A stretch of DNA of 38,175 bases, taken from NCBI GenBank assembly GCA_022797295.1, contig JAAWKH010000017.1, positions 1 through 38,175 on the forward strand. The letters run 5' to 3'. This document shows, in pieces, positions 1 to 9,138 of this stretch. Each line of letters opens with the position of its first letter. The first letter of the stretch is position 1. The notes under the pieces were generated by a model. The model was not told the DNA's origin and did not search any database. It saw only the letters and a program-made list of their open reading frames with translations. The translations under genes and the position numbers were made by a program. The stretch is from Peptococcaceae bacterium. Its GTDB lineage: Bacteria; Bacillota; Dehalobacteriia; UBA4068; UBA4997.

Positions 1-90
1 TCCCACCTGTTCCCATTCCGAACACAGTAGTTAAGCTCCTTAGCGCCGATGGTACTTGGGTTTTCCCTGGGAGAGTAGGACGTCGCCAGA
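1..90 (+). rRNA. rrf: 5S ribosomal RNA, 3' part
   Basis: The window opens inside a 5S rRNA. The CCGAACACAG block near 18-27, the AGTTAAGCTC block near 30-39 and the closing GGGAGAGTAGGACGTCGCCA at 69-88 are conserved 5S landmarks in sense orientation. About the first 25-30 nt of the gene lie outside the window. The exact 3' end (88-91) is inferred from the usual pairing with the missing 5' end. It is presumably the last gene of an rRNA operon arriving from the left. Confidence 0.95.
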
Positions 91-168
91 ATTTTTTTTT
101 GCCCTAATGAGCATACGCGAAGTGAGGGCATATACATACGAAGCGAAGCTGACTATATAATTCTATTT

Positions 169-195
169 CCCTGCTACTTACGCAGGGCTTTTTTT
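169..195 (+). terminator. Rho-independent terminator after 5S rRNA
   Basis: A 6-bp stem CCCTGC (169-174) / GCAGGG (182-187) with a 7-nt loop is followed by a run of seven T at 189-195. It lies about 80 nt after the 5S end and probably ends the rRNA transcript. Confidence 0.8.
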
Positions 196-227
196 ATATA
201 AAAATTTGATTATTAGATTATTGCTTT

Positions 228-1046
228 GTGGATTTGTTGCAAAATCCGTATTTTTATGTTAATATTATTAAAAAGGTATGTGCTGATTTTGGAGCACCTG
301 GAGAGGGACCGGCCGAAAACTCTTTTGCAGGCAATAAGGGCGATCGGTTAAATGATTTTGCTTGGAGGATTACGGTGCTATTGGTTCAGAATATAACTTT
401 AGTTTGGCATAAAACAGAGCGCGGGGCGGCTGGGGCGCAGGCCCGCGCCCGCTTCCCGTTGGCTTATCCGTTGCCGGAGCCGGAGTTGCGGCATAATGTG
501 CTGCTGCATAATTTGCGTTTTATTCAATGTGAAGAAAAATTTATTGATTCGCTTGAGGAAACCAGGCGGACATTGCCTGTAGTTTTGCGGAAGTTGGGTC
601 TGACAGAGGCGGAGATTGAACAGCGGGTTGCCCAACGGCTTTGGCAAGCGCGGAAGTATGAGAAGCAAACCTACCGGAATGCCGACGAGTTGAATTTGGC
701 TAATCTGGCGTTTGAATATTGTGGGGAAAATTTGGCGGTGAATTTTGCCTATGACGAGCGGCGCAGTGGCAGCCCGCGCCGGCGAGGTCGTAATCGGGAT
801 TATCATAATCAGCAATCGCTGTGGCATGGCCGAGATTGCCTAAACGAGGAGGCATTTCTGCTGGAGCCGGGTCAATATGGCCGGATTATCTGGAATGAAC
901 GCTGTGCAGATTGCGACACTGGGCATTGGTACTATCAGCTGCATATTTACAATATTTTGTTATTTAAGCGCGGCGTGCCGCCGGCGGATATTTTGCTGAC
1001 GCGGCAGCCGGATTATGAATATAGCCAGTTAGCTGATTTGTATTGA
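228..1046 (+). CDS. Hypothetical protein, family not recognised
   Basis: Open frame of 272 codons from a GTG at 228. I do not recognise the family. The protein is soluble-looking, rich in Tyr, Trp and Cys toward the C-terminus (CADCDTGHWYY near residue 230) and has an Arg-rich patch (SPRRRGRNRD) near residue 180. No Shine-Dalgarno sequence is visible before the GTG, so the true start may be another GTG/TTG nearby (for example TTG 234) or the gene may be 5'-truncated. It ends 50 bp before a SUFU-domain gene on the same strand and is probably part of that small cluster. Codon use resembles its neighbours. Confidence 0.6.
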   Translation: MDLLQNPYFYVNIIKKVCADFGAPGEGPAENSFAGNKGDRLNDFAWRITVLLVQNITLVWHKTERGAAGAQARARFPLAYPLPEPELRHNVLLHNLRFIQCEEKFIDSLEETRRTLPVVLRKLGLTEAEIEQRVAQRLWQARKYEKQTYRNADELNLANLAFEYCGENLAVNFAYDERRSGSPRRRGRNRDYHNQQSLWHGRDCLNEEAFLLEPGQYGRIIWNERCADCDTGHWYYQLHIYNILLFKRGVPPADILLTRQPDYEYSQLADLY

Positions 1047-1096
1047 ATGCTTTTGATAATTTTGTGGTTATAAAATGATAGGTAGGAGTGATAAGA

Positions 1097-1708
1097 ATGG
1101 CGCAAAATGGCTGGGAGGCAATTCGAGATGCTTTTAATGAAATTTATGCGGGCAGCTTAGAGAACACACAGCAGTTTGGCACGCTAATTGGCTGGCAGCT
1201 GGGCGGGCCGGACCCGCTAGATAGCTTTCGGGTTTACGACGGCGGCGATTTTTGGCATATTGTCGGGTTTGGTCTGTCTGAGTTCTTTGAAAAGCAATCG
1301 GAAAACCAGGAGGTTAGCGGTTATGGCCTGGAGTTTACATTTAAGCTGTTGAAAGCGGGCTGCAATGATGAGCAGCAGGAAATTAAGACGGTTATTAGTA
1401 TTATGCAGGATTTGGCTCGGTTGACATTTGAGGAAGGCGAGATTTTCCTACCTTTTGAGTACATATATACTGGCCAACAACACGGTTTTGACAGTGAGGA
1501 GCAATCGCAGCTGACGGGGTTTATTACAGTGCCGGAGCCAAAGCTGGAAGGCCTGCAAACTCCCTTTGGCAAGCTGATTTTTGTGGAGTTGGTGGGGGCG
1601 ACGGACGCGGAATTACAGGCGATTATGCAGGGGCAGTTGCGGGTACGGGAGCTTTACGCTCGTTTGGGCACAGATGTGACGGATTTGCAGCGTGGCAGTT
1701 TGGTATAG
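1097..1708 (+). CDS. SUFU (suppressor of fused) domain protein
   Basis: A 203-residue protein from ATG 1097, which is 8 nt behind GGTAGGAG; an earlier in-frame GTG at 1088 overlaps that site. The N-terminal half matches the bacterial suppressor-of-fused family: an HFGT-like FGTLIGWQLGG, DPLDSFRVY, then WHIVGFGLSEFF and EVSGYGLEFTFKL (residues about 25-90). Bacterial SUFU-domain proteins are known mainly as predicted immunity proteins of polymorphic toxin systems; no toxin gene is seen here, so that role is only possible. It forms a likely operon with the DUF4241 gene 15 bp downstream. Confidence 0.85.
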   Translation: MAQNGWEAIRDAFNEIYAGSLENTQQFGTLIGWQLGGPDPLDSFRVYDGGDFWHIVGFGLSEFFEKQSENQEVSGYGLEFTFKLLKAGCNDEQQEIKTVISIMQDLARLTFEEGEIFLPFEYIYTGQQHGFDSEEQSQLTGFITVPEPKLEGLQTPFGKLIFVELVGATDAELQAIMQGQLRVRELYARLGTDVTDLQRGSLV

Positions 1709-1723
1709 GCAGGAGGCGTGATG

Positions 1724-2458
1724 ATGAGTGAACAGCAGAAGCACCCAATGCAGTTGGCTTTTGAGCAGAATTTGCGCTTTTTAAATCAGGAGAGCTATCC
1801 GTTGGAATTTTTTCAGGATTTGTTTCAGCCAAGTGAGTATTTGCAGACGGCGACGCTGGGAGTGGCGGATTTTCCCACTGGCCGGGTGGTTTTGGCCGAC
1901 CCTTTGTGTTATTTGGGCAGCAAATACGAAACGACTTTAGAGCAGCAGATTGCGCGGGGCAGTTATCCGGTGCAGGCGGCGCTTTTGCGGACGCGCTACG
2001 CCGGGCTGCGCTATGCGGCAGCGCGGTTGATTTTGGCGGAGCGGCCGGCGGCGCGTTATGAGATTGCAATGCCGCTTGGTTATCAGCCTGATGATTTGGG
2101 TAAGCCGGGCGTATTCAGCTTTTTTGGTGTGGACGCTGGTCTGGCTTGCTTTGCTGACGCGGCAATTTCTGCGGAATATGCCAAATTTGAAACGAAATGG
2201 CGGCAGCAAAACCCAAATAAAAATATTTACGATGATTATTTTGCTGCACTTTTTGCGAAAAGTTATGCTGAACAACCGGCAATCCAGCGGGAGGGTGGCG
2301 ATTTCATCTGTTGGCAGTTGCCGGAGAGCGGTGCGCGTCTGGTAATGTTTAGCAGTGGACTGGGCGACGGCGTATATTCCGCGTACTGGGGAGTTGACGC
2401 AGAGGGTCTGCCGGTGGAGCTGGTTATTCCGTTTATGAACCCGGAAAAATTCATCTAA
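1724..2458 (+). CDS. DUF4241-family protein
   Basis: A 244-residue protein starting at ATG 1724 behind AGGAGG (1711-1716); GTG 1718 and ATG 1721 are in frame but closer to the site. It shows the DUF4241 layout: TGRVVLADPL near residue 45, RGSYPVQAAL near 75, FFGVDAGLACFAD near 125, and the C-terminal FSSGLGDGVYSAYWG. The biochemical function of DUF4241 is unknown. Members often occur near immunity-type proteins, and pairing with a SUFU gene fits that pattern. A strong hairpin follows the stop codon. Confidence 0.8.
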   Translation: MSEQQKHPMQLAFEQNLRFLNQESYPLEFFQDLFQPSEYLQTATLGVADFPTGRVVLADPLCYLGSKYETTLEQQIARGSYPVQAALLRTRYAGLRYAAARLILAERPAARYEIAMPLGYQPDDLGKPGVFSFFGVDAGLACFADAAISAEYAKFETKWRQQNPNKNIYDDYFAALFAKSYAEQPAIQREGGDFICWQLPESGARLVMFSSGLGDGVYSAYWGVDAEGLPVELVIPFMNPEKFI

Positions 2459-2463
2459 ATAAT

Positions 2464-2504
2464 AAGGCGGCGTTTCTGATTCCAATGGTCTGAAACGCCG
2501 CCTT
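2464..2504. terminator. Convergent (bidirectional) terminator hairpin
   Basis: A perfect 13-bp inverted repeat, AAGGCGGCGTTTC (2464-2476) and GAAACGCCGCCTT (2492-2504), with a 15-nt loop. It sits between the DUF4241 gene (plus) and the rubrerythrin gene (minus), both of which run into it. T-tracts are short on both sides. Confidence 0.75.
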
Positions 2505-2523
2505 GATTGTTGATATAGTTAGT

Positions 2524-3066
2524 TTAGAAGTTTTCCGGTTTAATTTCAAAGTAAGCCTGGGGATGGCTGCAAACGGGGCAAAGTGCCGGAGCCTGCGGGC
2601 CAACGTGGATGTGGCCGCAGTTTAAGCAAATCCAAACGGTTTCACCCTGACGGGCAAACACCAGGCCTTGCTCAATATTAGTCAGCAGTTTGCGATAACG
2701 CAGCTCGTGCTCTTTTTCCACTTTGGCAACGCCATCAAACAGGGCGGCAATTTTATCCAGCCCCTCCTCGCGGGCGGTTTTGGCAAAATCAGCGTACATG
2801 CTTGTCCACTCAAAGTTTTCGCCCTCAGCGGCGTCTTTCAGGTTTTGCTCAGTTTTCGGCACAGCGCCGTCATGCAACAGCTTGAACCAAATTTTGGCGT
2901 GTTCCTTTTCATTAGCTGCGGTTTCCTCAAAAATGCGGGCAATCTGCACATAGCCATCCTTTTTGGCCTGGGAAGCGTAGTATTGATATTTGGTGTGGGC
3001 CTGAGATTCTCCAGCAAAAGCGGTCATCAGGTTTTGTTCGGTTTTGGTGCCTTTCAACTCTGTCAT
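2524..3066 (-). CDS. rbr: Rubrerythrin
   Basis: A 180-residue cytoplasmic peroxide-reducing protein with a non-heme di-iron site and a rubredoxin centre. Ferritin-like helices carry the expected ligands: [10 protein letters not shown] near residue 18, [13 protein letters not shown] near 48-60 and [11 protein letters not shown] near 115-125. The C-terminal rubredoxin domain has paired Cys motifs, WICLNCGH and ALCPVCSH (residues about 145-168). Length is normal for a one-module rubrerythrin. ATG 3066 is preceded by TTAGGAGGT. It is a single-gene unit with its own promoter overlapped by a Fur/PerR-like box, which fits a role in anaerobic oxidative-stress defence. Confidence 0.97.
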   Translation of the reverse strand: MTELKGTKTEQNLMTAFAGESQAHTKYQYYASQAKKDGYVQIARIFEETAANEKEHAKIWFKLLHDGAVPKTEQNLKDAAEGENFEWTSMYADFAKTAREEGLDKIAALFDGVAKVEKEHELRYRKLLTNIEQGLVFARQGETVWICLNCGHIHVGPQAPALCPVCSHPQAYFEIKPENF

Positions 3067-3087
3067 AAAATTGACCTCCTAATTTAA

Positions 3088-3135
3088 TGAGAATTATTAT
3101 TAGTAGATTATAGCACAATTTCTTGTTTTTGGCAA
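3088..3135 (-). promoter_or_regulatory. rbr promoter with Fur/PerR-like box
   Basis: On the minus strand, -35 TTGCCA (plus 3130-3135), a 17-bp spacer and -10 TATAAT (plus 3107-3112). Just downstream, plus-strand TGAGAATTATTATTA (3088-3102) matches the Fur/PerR-type 7-1-7 consensus TGATAATNATTATCA at 12 of the 14 defined positions. A box between -10 and the start codon is placed to repress transcription; peroxide control by PerR is the likeliest reading for a rubrerythrin gene. Confidence 0.7.
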
Positions 3136-3208
3136 TAGGTTATGGTTAAAAATTCCCATCTTTATTGGAAAAAAATCGTCAAAAAATGCTGTCAGAATGA
3201 GTAACGGC

Positions 3209-3237
3209 TTGACATCTGTCGGCATAGGGTGTATGAT
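3209..3237 (+). promoter_or_regulatory. Sigma-A type promoter for the membrane-gene cluster
   Basis: TTGACA at 3209-3214, 17-bp spacer, TATGAT at 3232-3237, about 30 bp before the start codon at 3270. It is the only clear promoter ahead of the 3270-6724 genes. Confidence 0.7.
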
Positions 3238-3269
3238 TAAAAGTGAAAGTGATTTGAGGAGGTTTGAAA

Positions 3270-3740
3270 ATGGGAAAAACTAAAACGGTTAAGCTTGTGA
3301 ACATTGTGGCGGCGGTTTTGTTTCTGCTGTTGCTGGTGGTGCATTTGGCCATTGGCAAATGGGGTGGATACGGTTCAATGCTGACAGTTGGCGATGTTTT
3401 TGTTATTCAGCCGGCTCTGGGATTTTGCACAGGCTATGCTTTTATGTTTGGGCTGTTTTATCTGCTGCAAGCCAGAATTGATTTAGTGGAGTCTGGAGGG
3501 CGGCATTGGCTACGTGGGATAATGCTGTTGATTACTGTTTTGATGTTGTTTGTAGTTTTGTTGATGATTGTGGGCGTTTTGAGTTATATTTGCCAAATTC
3601 ATATATTTTCTTTTTCGCCAGGGGTTTATTCATTTTTGTTGGAGCTTTGCCAAACCGGCTGGGTTTGGGCTTTGCTTGGGGTGTACTGGTTTGTGCGTTT
3701 GAACACTAATCGGGTGGCGGAGCTGCCGGAGGAGGAATGA
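3270..3740 (+). CDS. Small polytopic membrane protein (first of tandem pair)
   Basis: A 156-residue protein from ATG 3270, 7 nt after GAGGAGG. About four hydrophobic segments are visible: residues 9-28, about 45-68, 83-110 and 120-145. It begins with a short Lys-rich cytoplasmic stretch and ends in NTNRVAELPEEE. I do not recognise the family. The next gene encodes a clear paralogue with the same Lys-rich start, the same LGFCTGYA(F/L)MFGLFYLL core and the same WALLGVYWFV-NRVAELPEEE tail, so the pair arose by tandem duplication. Confidence 0.8.
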   Translation: MGKTKTVKLVNIVAAVLFLLLLVVHLAIGKWGGYGSMLTVGDVFVIQPALGFCTGYAFMFGLFYLLQARIDLVESGGRHWLRGIMLLITVLMLFVVLLMIVGVLSYICQIHIFSFSPGVYSFLLELCQTGWVWALLGVYWFVRLNTNRVAELPEEE

Positions 3741-3742
3741 TT

Positions 3743-4236
3743 GTGGGTAAAAAAAAACGGCTAAGGTTGTGAATTTGTTGGCGGCAGTTTTGTTTTTGCT
3801 GCTGTTGGCGGTGCATTTGTATATGGGCAGCAAGTGGCAGGAATGGCAGAACCATTTTGAACTTTTTTGGCAATATGTTGATGTTTATGCCGTTCGGCCG
3901 CCGCTGGGCTTTTGCACCGGCTATGCGTTGATGTTTGGCTTGTTTTATCTGCTGCGGGGGCAGATTGATATTAACAATAAGGGCCGCCGGCGCGTGCTGC
4001 GCTGGATTATGAGCCTTGTAACCGGCCTGCTGTTTTTGGGTGTTTTGTATATGGTTGGGATTACCTTGTCCTCCCAGGCCCAATTTGGCATTTTGCCATT
4101 TAATCAAACTGTGTATAACCGTTTGTATGCTTTGTGCAATGCCAACTGGTTGTGGGCGCTGCTTGGGGTTTACTGGTTTGTCAGCTTAAACGCCAATCGG
4201 GTGGCGGAGCTGCCGGAGGAGGAAGATGAGGAATGA
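3743..4236 (+). CDS. Paralogous small membrane protein with A-tract frameshift
   Basis: Paralogue of the preceding gene with the same core and tail. The expected start is GTG 3743, 6-7 nt after GGAGGAA, giving MGKKK. The frame then breaks at a run of nine A (3749-3757): as written, translation stops at TGA 3769-3771. With ten A it would read MGKKKTAKVVNLLAAV, matching MGKTKTVKLVNIVAAV of the first copy. From 3769 onward the frame is open to 4236 (155 codons, about four membrane segments). The gene may be phase-variable, rescued by slippage on the A-run, or recently inactivated; a sequencing error is also possible. An internal GTG 3769 exists but has no good ribosome binding site. Confidence 0.7.
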
Positions 4237-5042
4237 TTTTGCAGGAGCTTTGGTTGCAATATCTGGCCAAAACAATACCAACGCTGACTGTTTGGGGCGT
4301 ACCTTTGGTTTGCCTGCAAATGCTGGGCGGCTTGCCGCCCTTGTTTAGCCTGGCGCAGGCTGTGCGGCGGGAAAACGGTTTTGACCGTTTCCTGCTTTGC
4401 CTGACGCCGGGCATTTTTATTTTAACAGTTGCCATTGTGCAGCCGCTGTTTTTCGGCAGCTTTTTGGGGGCCGGTTTTCCCTGGGCGGCGGAGCTTAAAC
4501 AGTTTTTGTTTCAACCTCGGTTTTTTCAACTAACAATGGCTGTTGTGCTGGTGTTTGGTTTGCTAACTTTGCTTTACAAGCGGTTGGAGCAGGTACGCCA
4601 AGGGGCGGATTTTTCGGCTGGGCTGTTTTGGGCGGCCACTGGGGCGGAACTGTTTGCGGCTCTTTGCCTGTTGGTGCTGAGCACGGATTATTTTCTGCAC
4701 GGCGCTCAACTGTTTGCGAGTTTGAGCGGGCAAGCGGTGAAATGGTTGGTTTACGGGCTGTTTTTGGTGCTGTATAAAATCGGAGTGTTGCTGCTCTGCC
4801 TGATTTGGCGGTTGCTGTTTAGCGAACGTTCCGGTCGGTTGCAAAATCCGCAACAACAAACATCAGCCAGCTGGCGGGTTAAAGGCCTGGGCTGGCTGAT
4901 GTTTGCCGGGCTTTGGCAGTTTGCCGTGGTGGGCGGCTTGCGCCGGGACGGCGATGATTATGCCTGGGCCGAGTTTATAGTAGGTTTTATGGTTTTGCTG
5001 GCTATTTTTTGCTTTGTTACCAGCTTCTGGCCGCGCAGATAA
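4233..5042 (+). CDS. Polytopic membrane protein, family not recognised
   Basis: A 269-residue protein whose ATG overlaps the previous stop (ATGA), so it is translationally coupled to the tandem membrane pair. Roughly seven hydrophobic segments are spread along its length, with charged loops around residues 45-50, 110-125 and 190-215. No catalytic motif was recognised. It shares no obvious sequence with the upstream pair, but the overlap suggests they are made together. Confidence 0.75.
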   Translation: MILQELWLQYLAKTIPTLTVWGVPLVCLQMLGGLPPLFSLAQAVRRENGFDRFLLCLTPGIFILTVAIVQPLFFGSFLGAGFPWAAELKQFLFQPRFFQLTMAVVLVFGLLTLLYKRLEQVRQGADFSAGLFWAATGAELFAALCLLVLSTDYFLHGAQLFASLSGQAVKWLVYGLFLVLYKIGVLLLCLIWRLLFSERSGRLQNPQQQTSASWRVKGLGWLMFAGLWQFAVVGGLRRDGDDYAWAEFIVGFMVLLAIFCFVTSFWPRR

Positions 5043-5085
5043 GGCGGCGTTTTATGGATAACAAAAGTGATAGGAGGAGGTTACA

Positions 5086-5850
5086 ATGCCCAAAGTTTCT
5101 TTGCGCAGCTTTGATTTGAAGCTGCTGGCTTTACTGTTTATGCTGATAGACCACATTGGCGCTTACTTTCCGGCCGCGCCGGAATGGTTCCGCTGGCTGG
5201 GGCGCATCGCTTTCCCGCTGTTTCTGTTCTGTTTGGTTTGGAGTTATCATTACACCCACAGCCGCTGGCGTTTTCTGTTGCGCCTGTATCTGATGAGCCT
5301 GTTTATGGCGGCCCTGCGCTGGTGGCTGGAAAGCCGTTGGCCCACGGAGGAGGGCTTTGGCAATCATAATATCTTTGTACCAATGCTTTTAACTTGTCTG
5401 CTAATCAGCACGATTGAGGCGTGGCAGGAAAACCCTAAACGCGGTGCGCTCTGGCTGGGCGGGCTAGCCCTCAGTCAGTTGCTTTATTTTCAACTGCCGG
5501 TTTTTCTGCCGCCGTTGCGCCATATCAGCGGCGATTTGCTGACAGGTCTTGTCCCCAATTTGGCCCTTTGTGAGTTTGGTTTTGAGTTTGTGGCCCTGGG
5601 CGTAGCGATGTATTTTTTGCGAGAACGCCCCCGGCAGCTGGCGGCGGTGTATCTGCTGTTCTGCTTGTACCAGTTCAGCGAGGAAATCCTGCATTTTGGG
5701 GAGGCGGTGCAGTTCTGGATGGTCTTGGCCCTGCCTTTTATGTTGGCCTATAATCAGCAGCGGGGGCCGGGGCTGAAATGGTTCTTTTATGTATTTTATC
5801 CGGCTCACTTGATTTTACTGTTCTGGTTGGCGAATTTTGTTCTGAAATGA
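5086..5850 (+). CDS. TraX-like membrane protein
   Basis: A 254-residue multi-pass membrane protein with ATG 5086 placed behind AGGAGGAGG. The N-terminus SFDLKLLALLFMLIDHIGAY followed by WFRWLGRIAFPLFLF and YHYTHSRWRFLLRL is the signature of the TraX family (acyltransferase-like, named for F-pilin N-acetylation). Chromosomal TraX proteins in Bacillota have no established substrate, so the exact reaction here is unknown. It follows the membrane cluster by 43 bp and precedes a PHP-domain gene by 16 bp. Confidence 0.88.
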   Translation: MPKVSLRSFDLKLLALLFMLIDHIGAYFPAAPEWFRWLGRIAFPLFLFCLVWSYHYTHSRWRFLLRLYLMSLFMAALRWWLESRWPTEEGFGNHNIFVPMLLTCLLISTIEAWQENPKRGALWLGGLALSQLLYFQLPVFLPPLRHISGDLLTGLVPNLALCEFGFEFVALGVAMYFLRERPRQLAAVYLLFCLYQFSEEILHFGEAVQFWMVLALPFMLAYNQQRGPGLKWFFYVFYPAHLILLFWLANFVLK

Positions 5851-5866
5851 TGAGGAGGCGGCTTTG

Positions 5867-6724
5867 ATGTTGCGTTTACACTATAATAAGGAAGATTTAC
5901 GTAAAATGCGTTTTGATATGCATGTACACACAACAGCCTCAGACGGTGTTTTCAGCCCAACGGAGATTGTGCGGCAGGCAGAGGATTTGGGCCTGACCGG
6001 TCTGGCTATCACTGACCACGACACGTTGGACGGTCTGACTGAGGCCAAAGCGGCGATTAAGGAGAGCAGCGTGTCTCTGGTGTTTGGGGTGGAGTTGAAT
6101 TGCAGCCTTGGGCCAGAGGAGAATGCGCCGGAGGTGCATGTGCTGGGTTATTTTTTTGACCCGGAAAATCAGGTTTTAAACGCTAAACTGCGGCAGTTGC
6201 AGGAGCACCGGCGGCAGCGTGGCCAGAAGATGTTGACCAGGCTGGCGGAGTTGGGTATGCCTCTGGATACGGCTATTTTGAATGATTACGCGGAAACCGG
6301 CTCTGTCGGCCGGGGGATGATTGCTCGCAAGCTGGTTGAAGCTGGTTATGTGCAGGATAAACGCGAGGCGTTTGCCAAATGGCTGGATGTTGGCAAACCG
6401 GGCTACGTGCCGCGTCTGCATTTGACGGTGCCGGAGGCGGTGCAGTTGCTGCACGGCGCAGGCGGGCTGGCGGTGCTGGCGCACCCGGCGCAATATAACA
6501 ATGATGAGCTACCGGCTCAGCTGGCTCCCTTTGGGCTGGACGGGTTGGAGTGTCGGCACCCAGACCAGCCGGTGGAGCTACAACCGCGTTATCTGCAAAT
6601 GGCGGCGCGGCTGGGGCTGGCGGTGACTGGCGGCTCTGATTGCCACACCGAGGGCTTGGGCGCTTACACGATGAACGGCGAGGAAATGCAGAAGTTGATG
6701 CAGCGTTGGTTCCGGCTTAAATGA
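5867..6724 (+). CDS. PHP-domain phosphoesterase
   Basis: A 285-residue protein of the COG0613 type (polymerase and histidinol phosphatase fold). Metal-binding motifs run in order: MHVHTTASDG, ITDHDT, FGVELN, LAHPAQY and the C-terminal TGGSDCH. Characterised relatives act as 3',5'-nucleoside bisphosphate phosphatase or 5'-3' RNase (RNase AM type), so a nucleotide or RNA-end substrate is likely. ATG 5867 lies 8 nt after GAGGAGG; the in-frame TTG 5864 is a weaker choice. It ends 19 bp from the convergent coiled-coil gene. Confidence 0.9.
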   Translation: MLRLHYNKEDLRKMRFDMHVHTTASDGVFSPTEIVRQAEDLGLTGLAITDHDTLDGLTEAKAAIKESSVSLVFGVELNCSLGPEENAPEVHVLGYFFDPENQVLNAKLRQLQEHRRQRGQKMLTRLAELGMPLDTAILNDYAETGSVGRGMIARKLVEAGYVQDKREAFAKWLDVGKPGYVPRLHLTVPEAVQLLHGAGGLAVLAHPAQYNNDELPAQLAPFGLDGLECRHPDQPVELQPRYLQMAARLGLAVTGGSDCHTEGLGAYTMNGEEMQKLMQRWFRLK

Positions 6725-6743
6725 AGCAAATATTTTTTGGCGT

Positions 6744-7049
6744 TTAATCCGGCGCGCCCATTTTCAGACGCACGATTTGGCTATTTTTGGCCCAAAGGTT
6801 GTTTGCCAGAGCCTGATTTTGTTTTTTTAGTCGTTGATTTTCCAGCCGCAAGTTGCCAACTTCCACCTGGCGGTTGCTTTCGGCTCGGTCCAGCAGGCGC
6901 AGTAGCACCCGGCGGGATAGCTTCATCTGCTCCAGCCTTTCCTCCAGCGCCTCCACTCGCTGCTGCAAAAGCTGTTCGGTGGGGCTGGGGCGGCGCTCGT
7001 CGCCAAAGCAGGGCAGAAGCTCCAGCTGGTAAACTTTTTCATTTTCCAC
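6744..7049 (-). CDS. Small coiled-coil protein, function unknown
   Basis: A 101-residue protein from a GTG start at 7049 (minus), preceded by AAAGGAGG at about 9 nt. From residue 24 to the end it is highly charged with Leu at heptad spacing (LLQQRVEALEERLEQMKL, then LRLENQRLKKQNQAL), indicating one long coiled coil interrupted near residue 55. No membrane segment and no enzymatic motif. The plus-strand frame over the same bases is Pro/Ala-rich and lacks a ribosome binding site, so the minus strand is preferred. Confidence 0.7.
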   Translation of the reverse strand: MENEKVYQLELLPCFGDERRPSPTEQLLQQRVEALEERLEQMKLSRRVLLRLLDRAESNRQVEVGNLRLENQRLKKQNQALANNLWAKNSQIVRLKMGAPD

Positions 7050-8794
<1,745 letters not shown>

Positions 8795-8809
8795 TAAGGA
8801 AGTGATTTT

Positions 8810-8965
8810 GTGAACACAGGTATAGTTGGCGGCGCCGATGGGCCTACAGTGATTTTTGTGACCGGTTCATTGTCTGGCAGTTTGCTGCTGCTGGGCGGCG
8901 GTTTGTTGCTGCTGGCATTGGTTGGCGGATTGCTGTTTTCTGTGGCCAAGCGGCACAACGATTGA
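8810..8965 (+). CDS. 51-residue membrane microprotein with decarboxylase beta-subunit motif
   Basis: Short gene 15 bp after guaB, GTG start at 8810 behind AAGGAAGTG. The product begins MNTGIVGGADGPTVIFVTG and continues with one long hydrophobic segment (about residues 24-45) and the basic tail AKRHND. The (I)GGADGPT-IFV stretch is the hallmark of the conserved ion-binding region of beta subunits of Na+-translocating decarboxylases (OadB/GcdB/MmdB), which are normally about 370-430 residues long. Nothing else of that subunit is present, so this is a stand-alone microprotein or a relic; a clean start, stop and ribosome binding site argue that it is translated. Confidence 0.7.
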   Translation: MNTGIVGGADGPTVIFVTGSLSGSLLLLGGGLLLLALVGGLLFSVAKRHND

Positions 8966-8983
8966 GCTGGGAGGGAGCTAATT

Positions 8984-9085
8984 GTGATTGCGACGATTGT
9001 TCTCTGGTTGCTATGTTTTGGTTTTGGCCTGGCTCTGCTGATTGGCAGCGTGGTATATGCGGTTATGAAGCATAAAGATGATTGA
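8984..9085 (+). CDS. 33-residue single-pass membrane microprotein
   Basis: Begins at GTG 8984 with GGGAGGGAG 8 nt upstream and 18 bp after the previous microprotein. One membrane segment (about residues 3-27) is followed by a charged tail, MKHKDD, that parallels the AKRHND tail of its neighbour. The short size and single helix recall decarboxylase gamma-type subunits, but no diagnostic residues are present. It is probably co-expressed with the 51-residue protein. Confidence 0.6.
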   Translation: MIATIVLWLLCFGFGLALLIGSVVYAVMKHKDD

Positions 9086-9097
9086 AATGAAAAATAT

Positions 9098-9138
9098 AAC
9101 ATAGTCTCCTCAGATTATTTTTCTGAGGAGACTATGTT
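9098..9138. terminator. Long convergent hairpin
   Basis: A perfect 16-bp inverted repeat at 9098-9113 and 9123-9138 around a T-rich 9-nt loop, extendable by one A-T pair. It lies at the end of the guaB unit and contains the stop codon of the HEPN remnant arriving on the minus strand. Neither side has a strong U-tract. Confidence 0.6.

Noticed and set aside
3769..3795. GTG 3769 as the true start of the second membrane paralogue
   Set aside because: It has no ribosome binding site and would drop the Lys-rich start conserved in its paralogue; the A-tract frameshift explains the data better.
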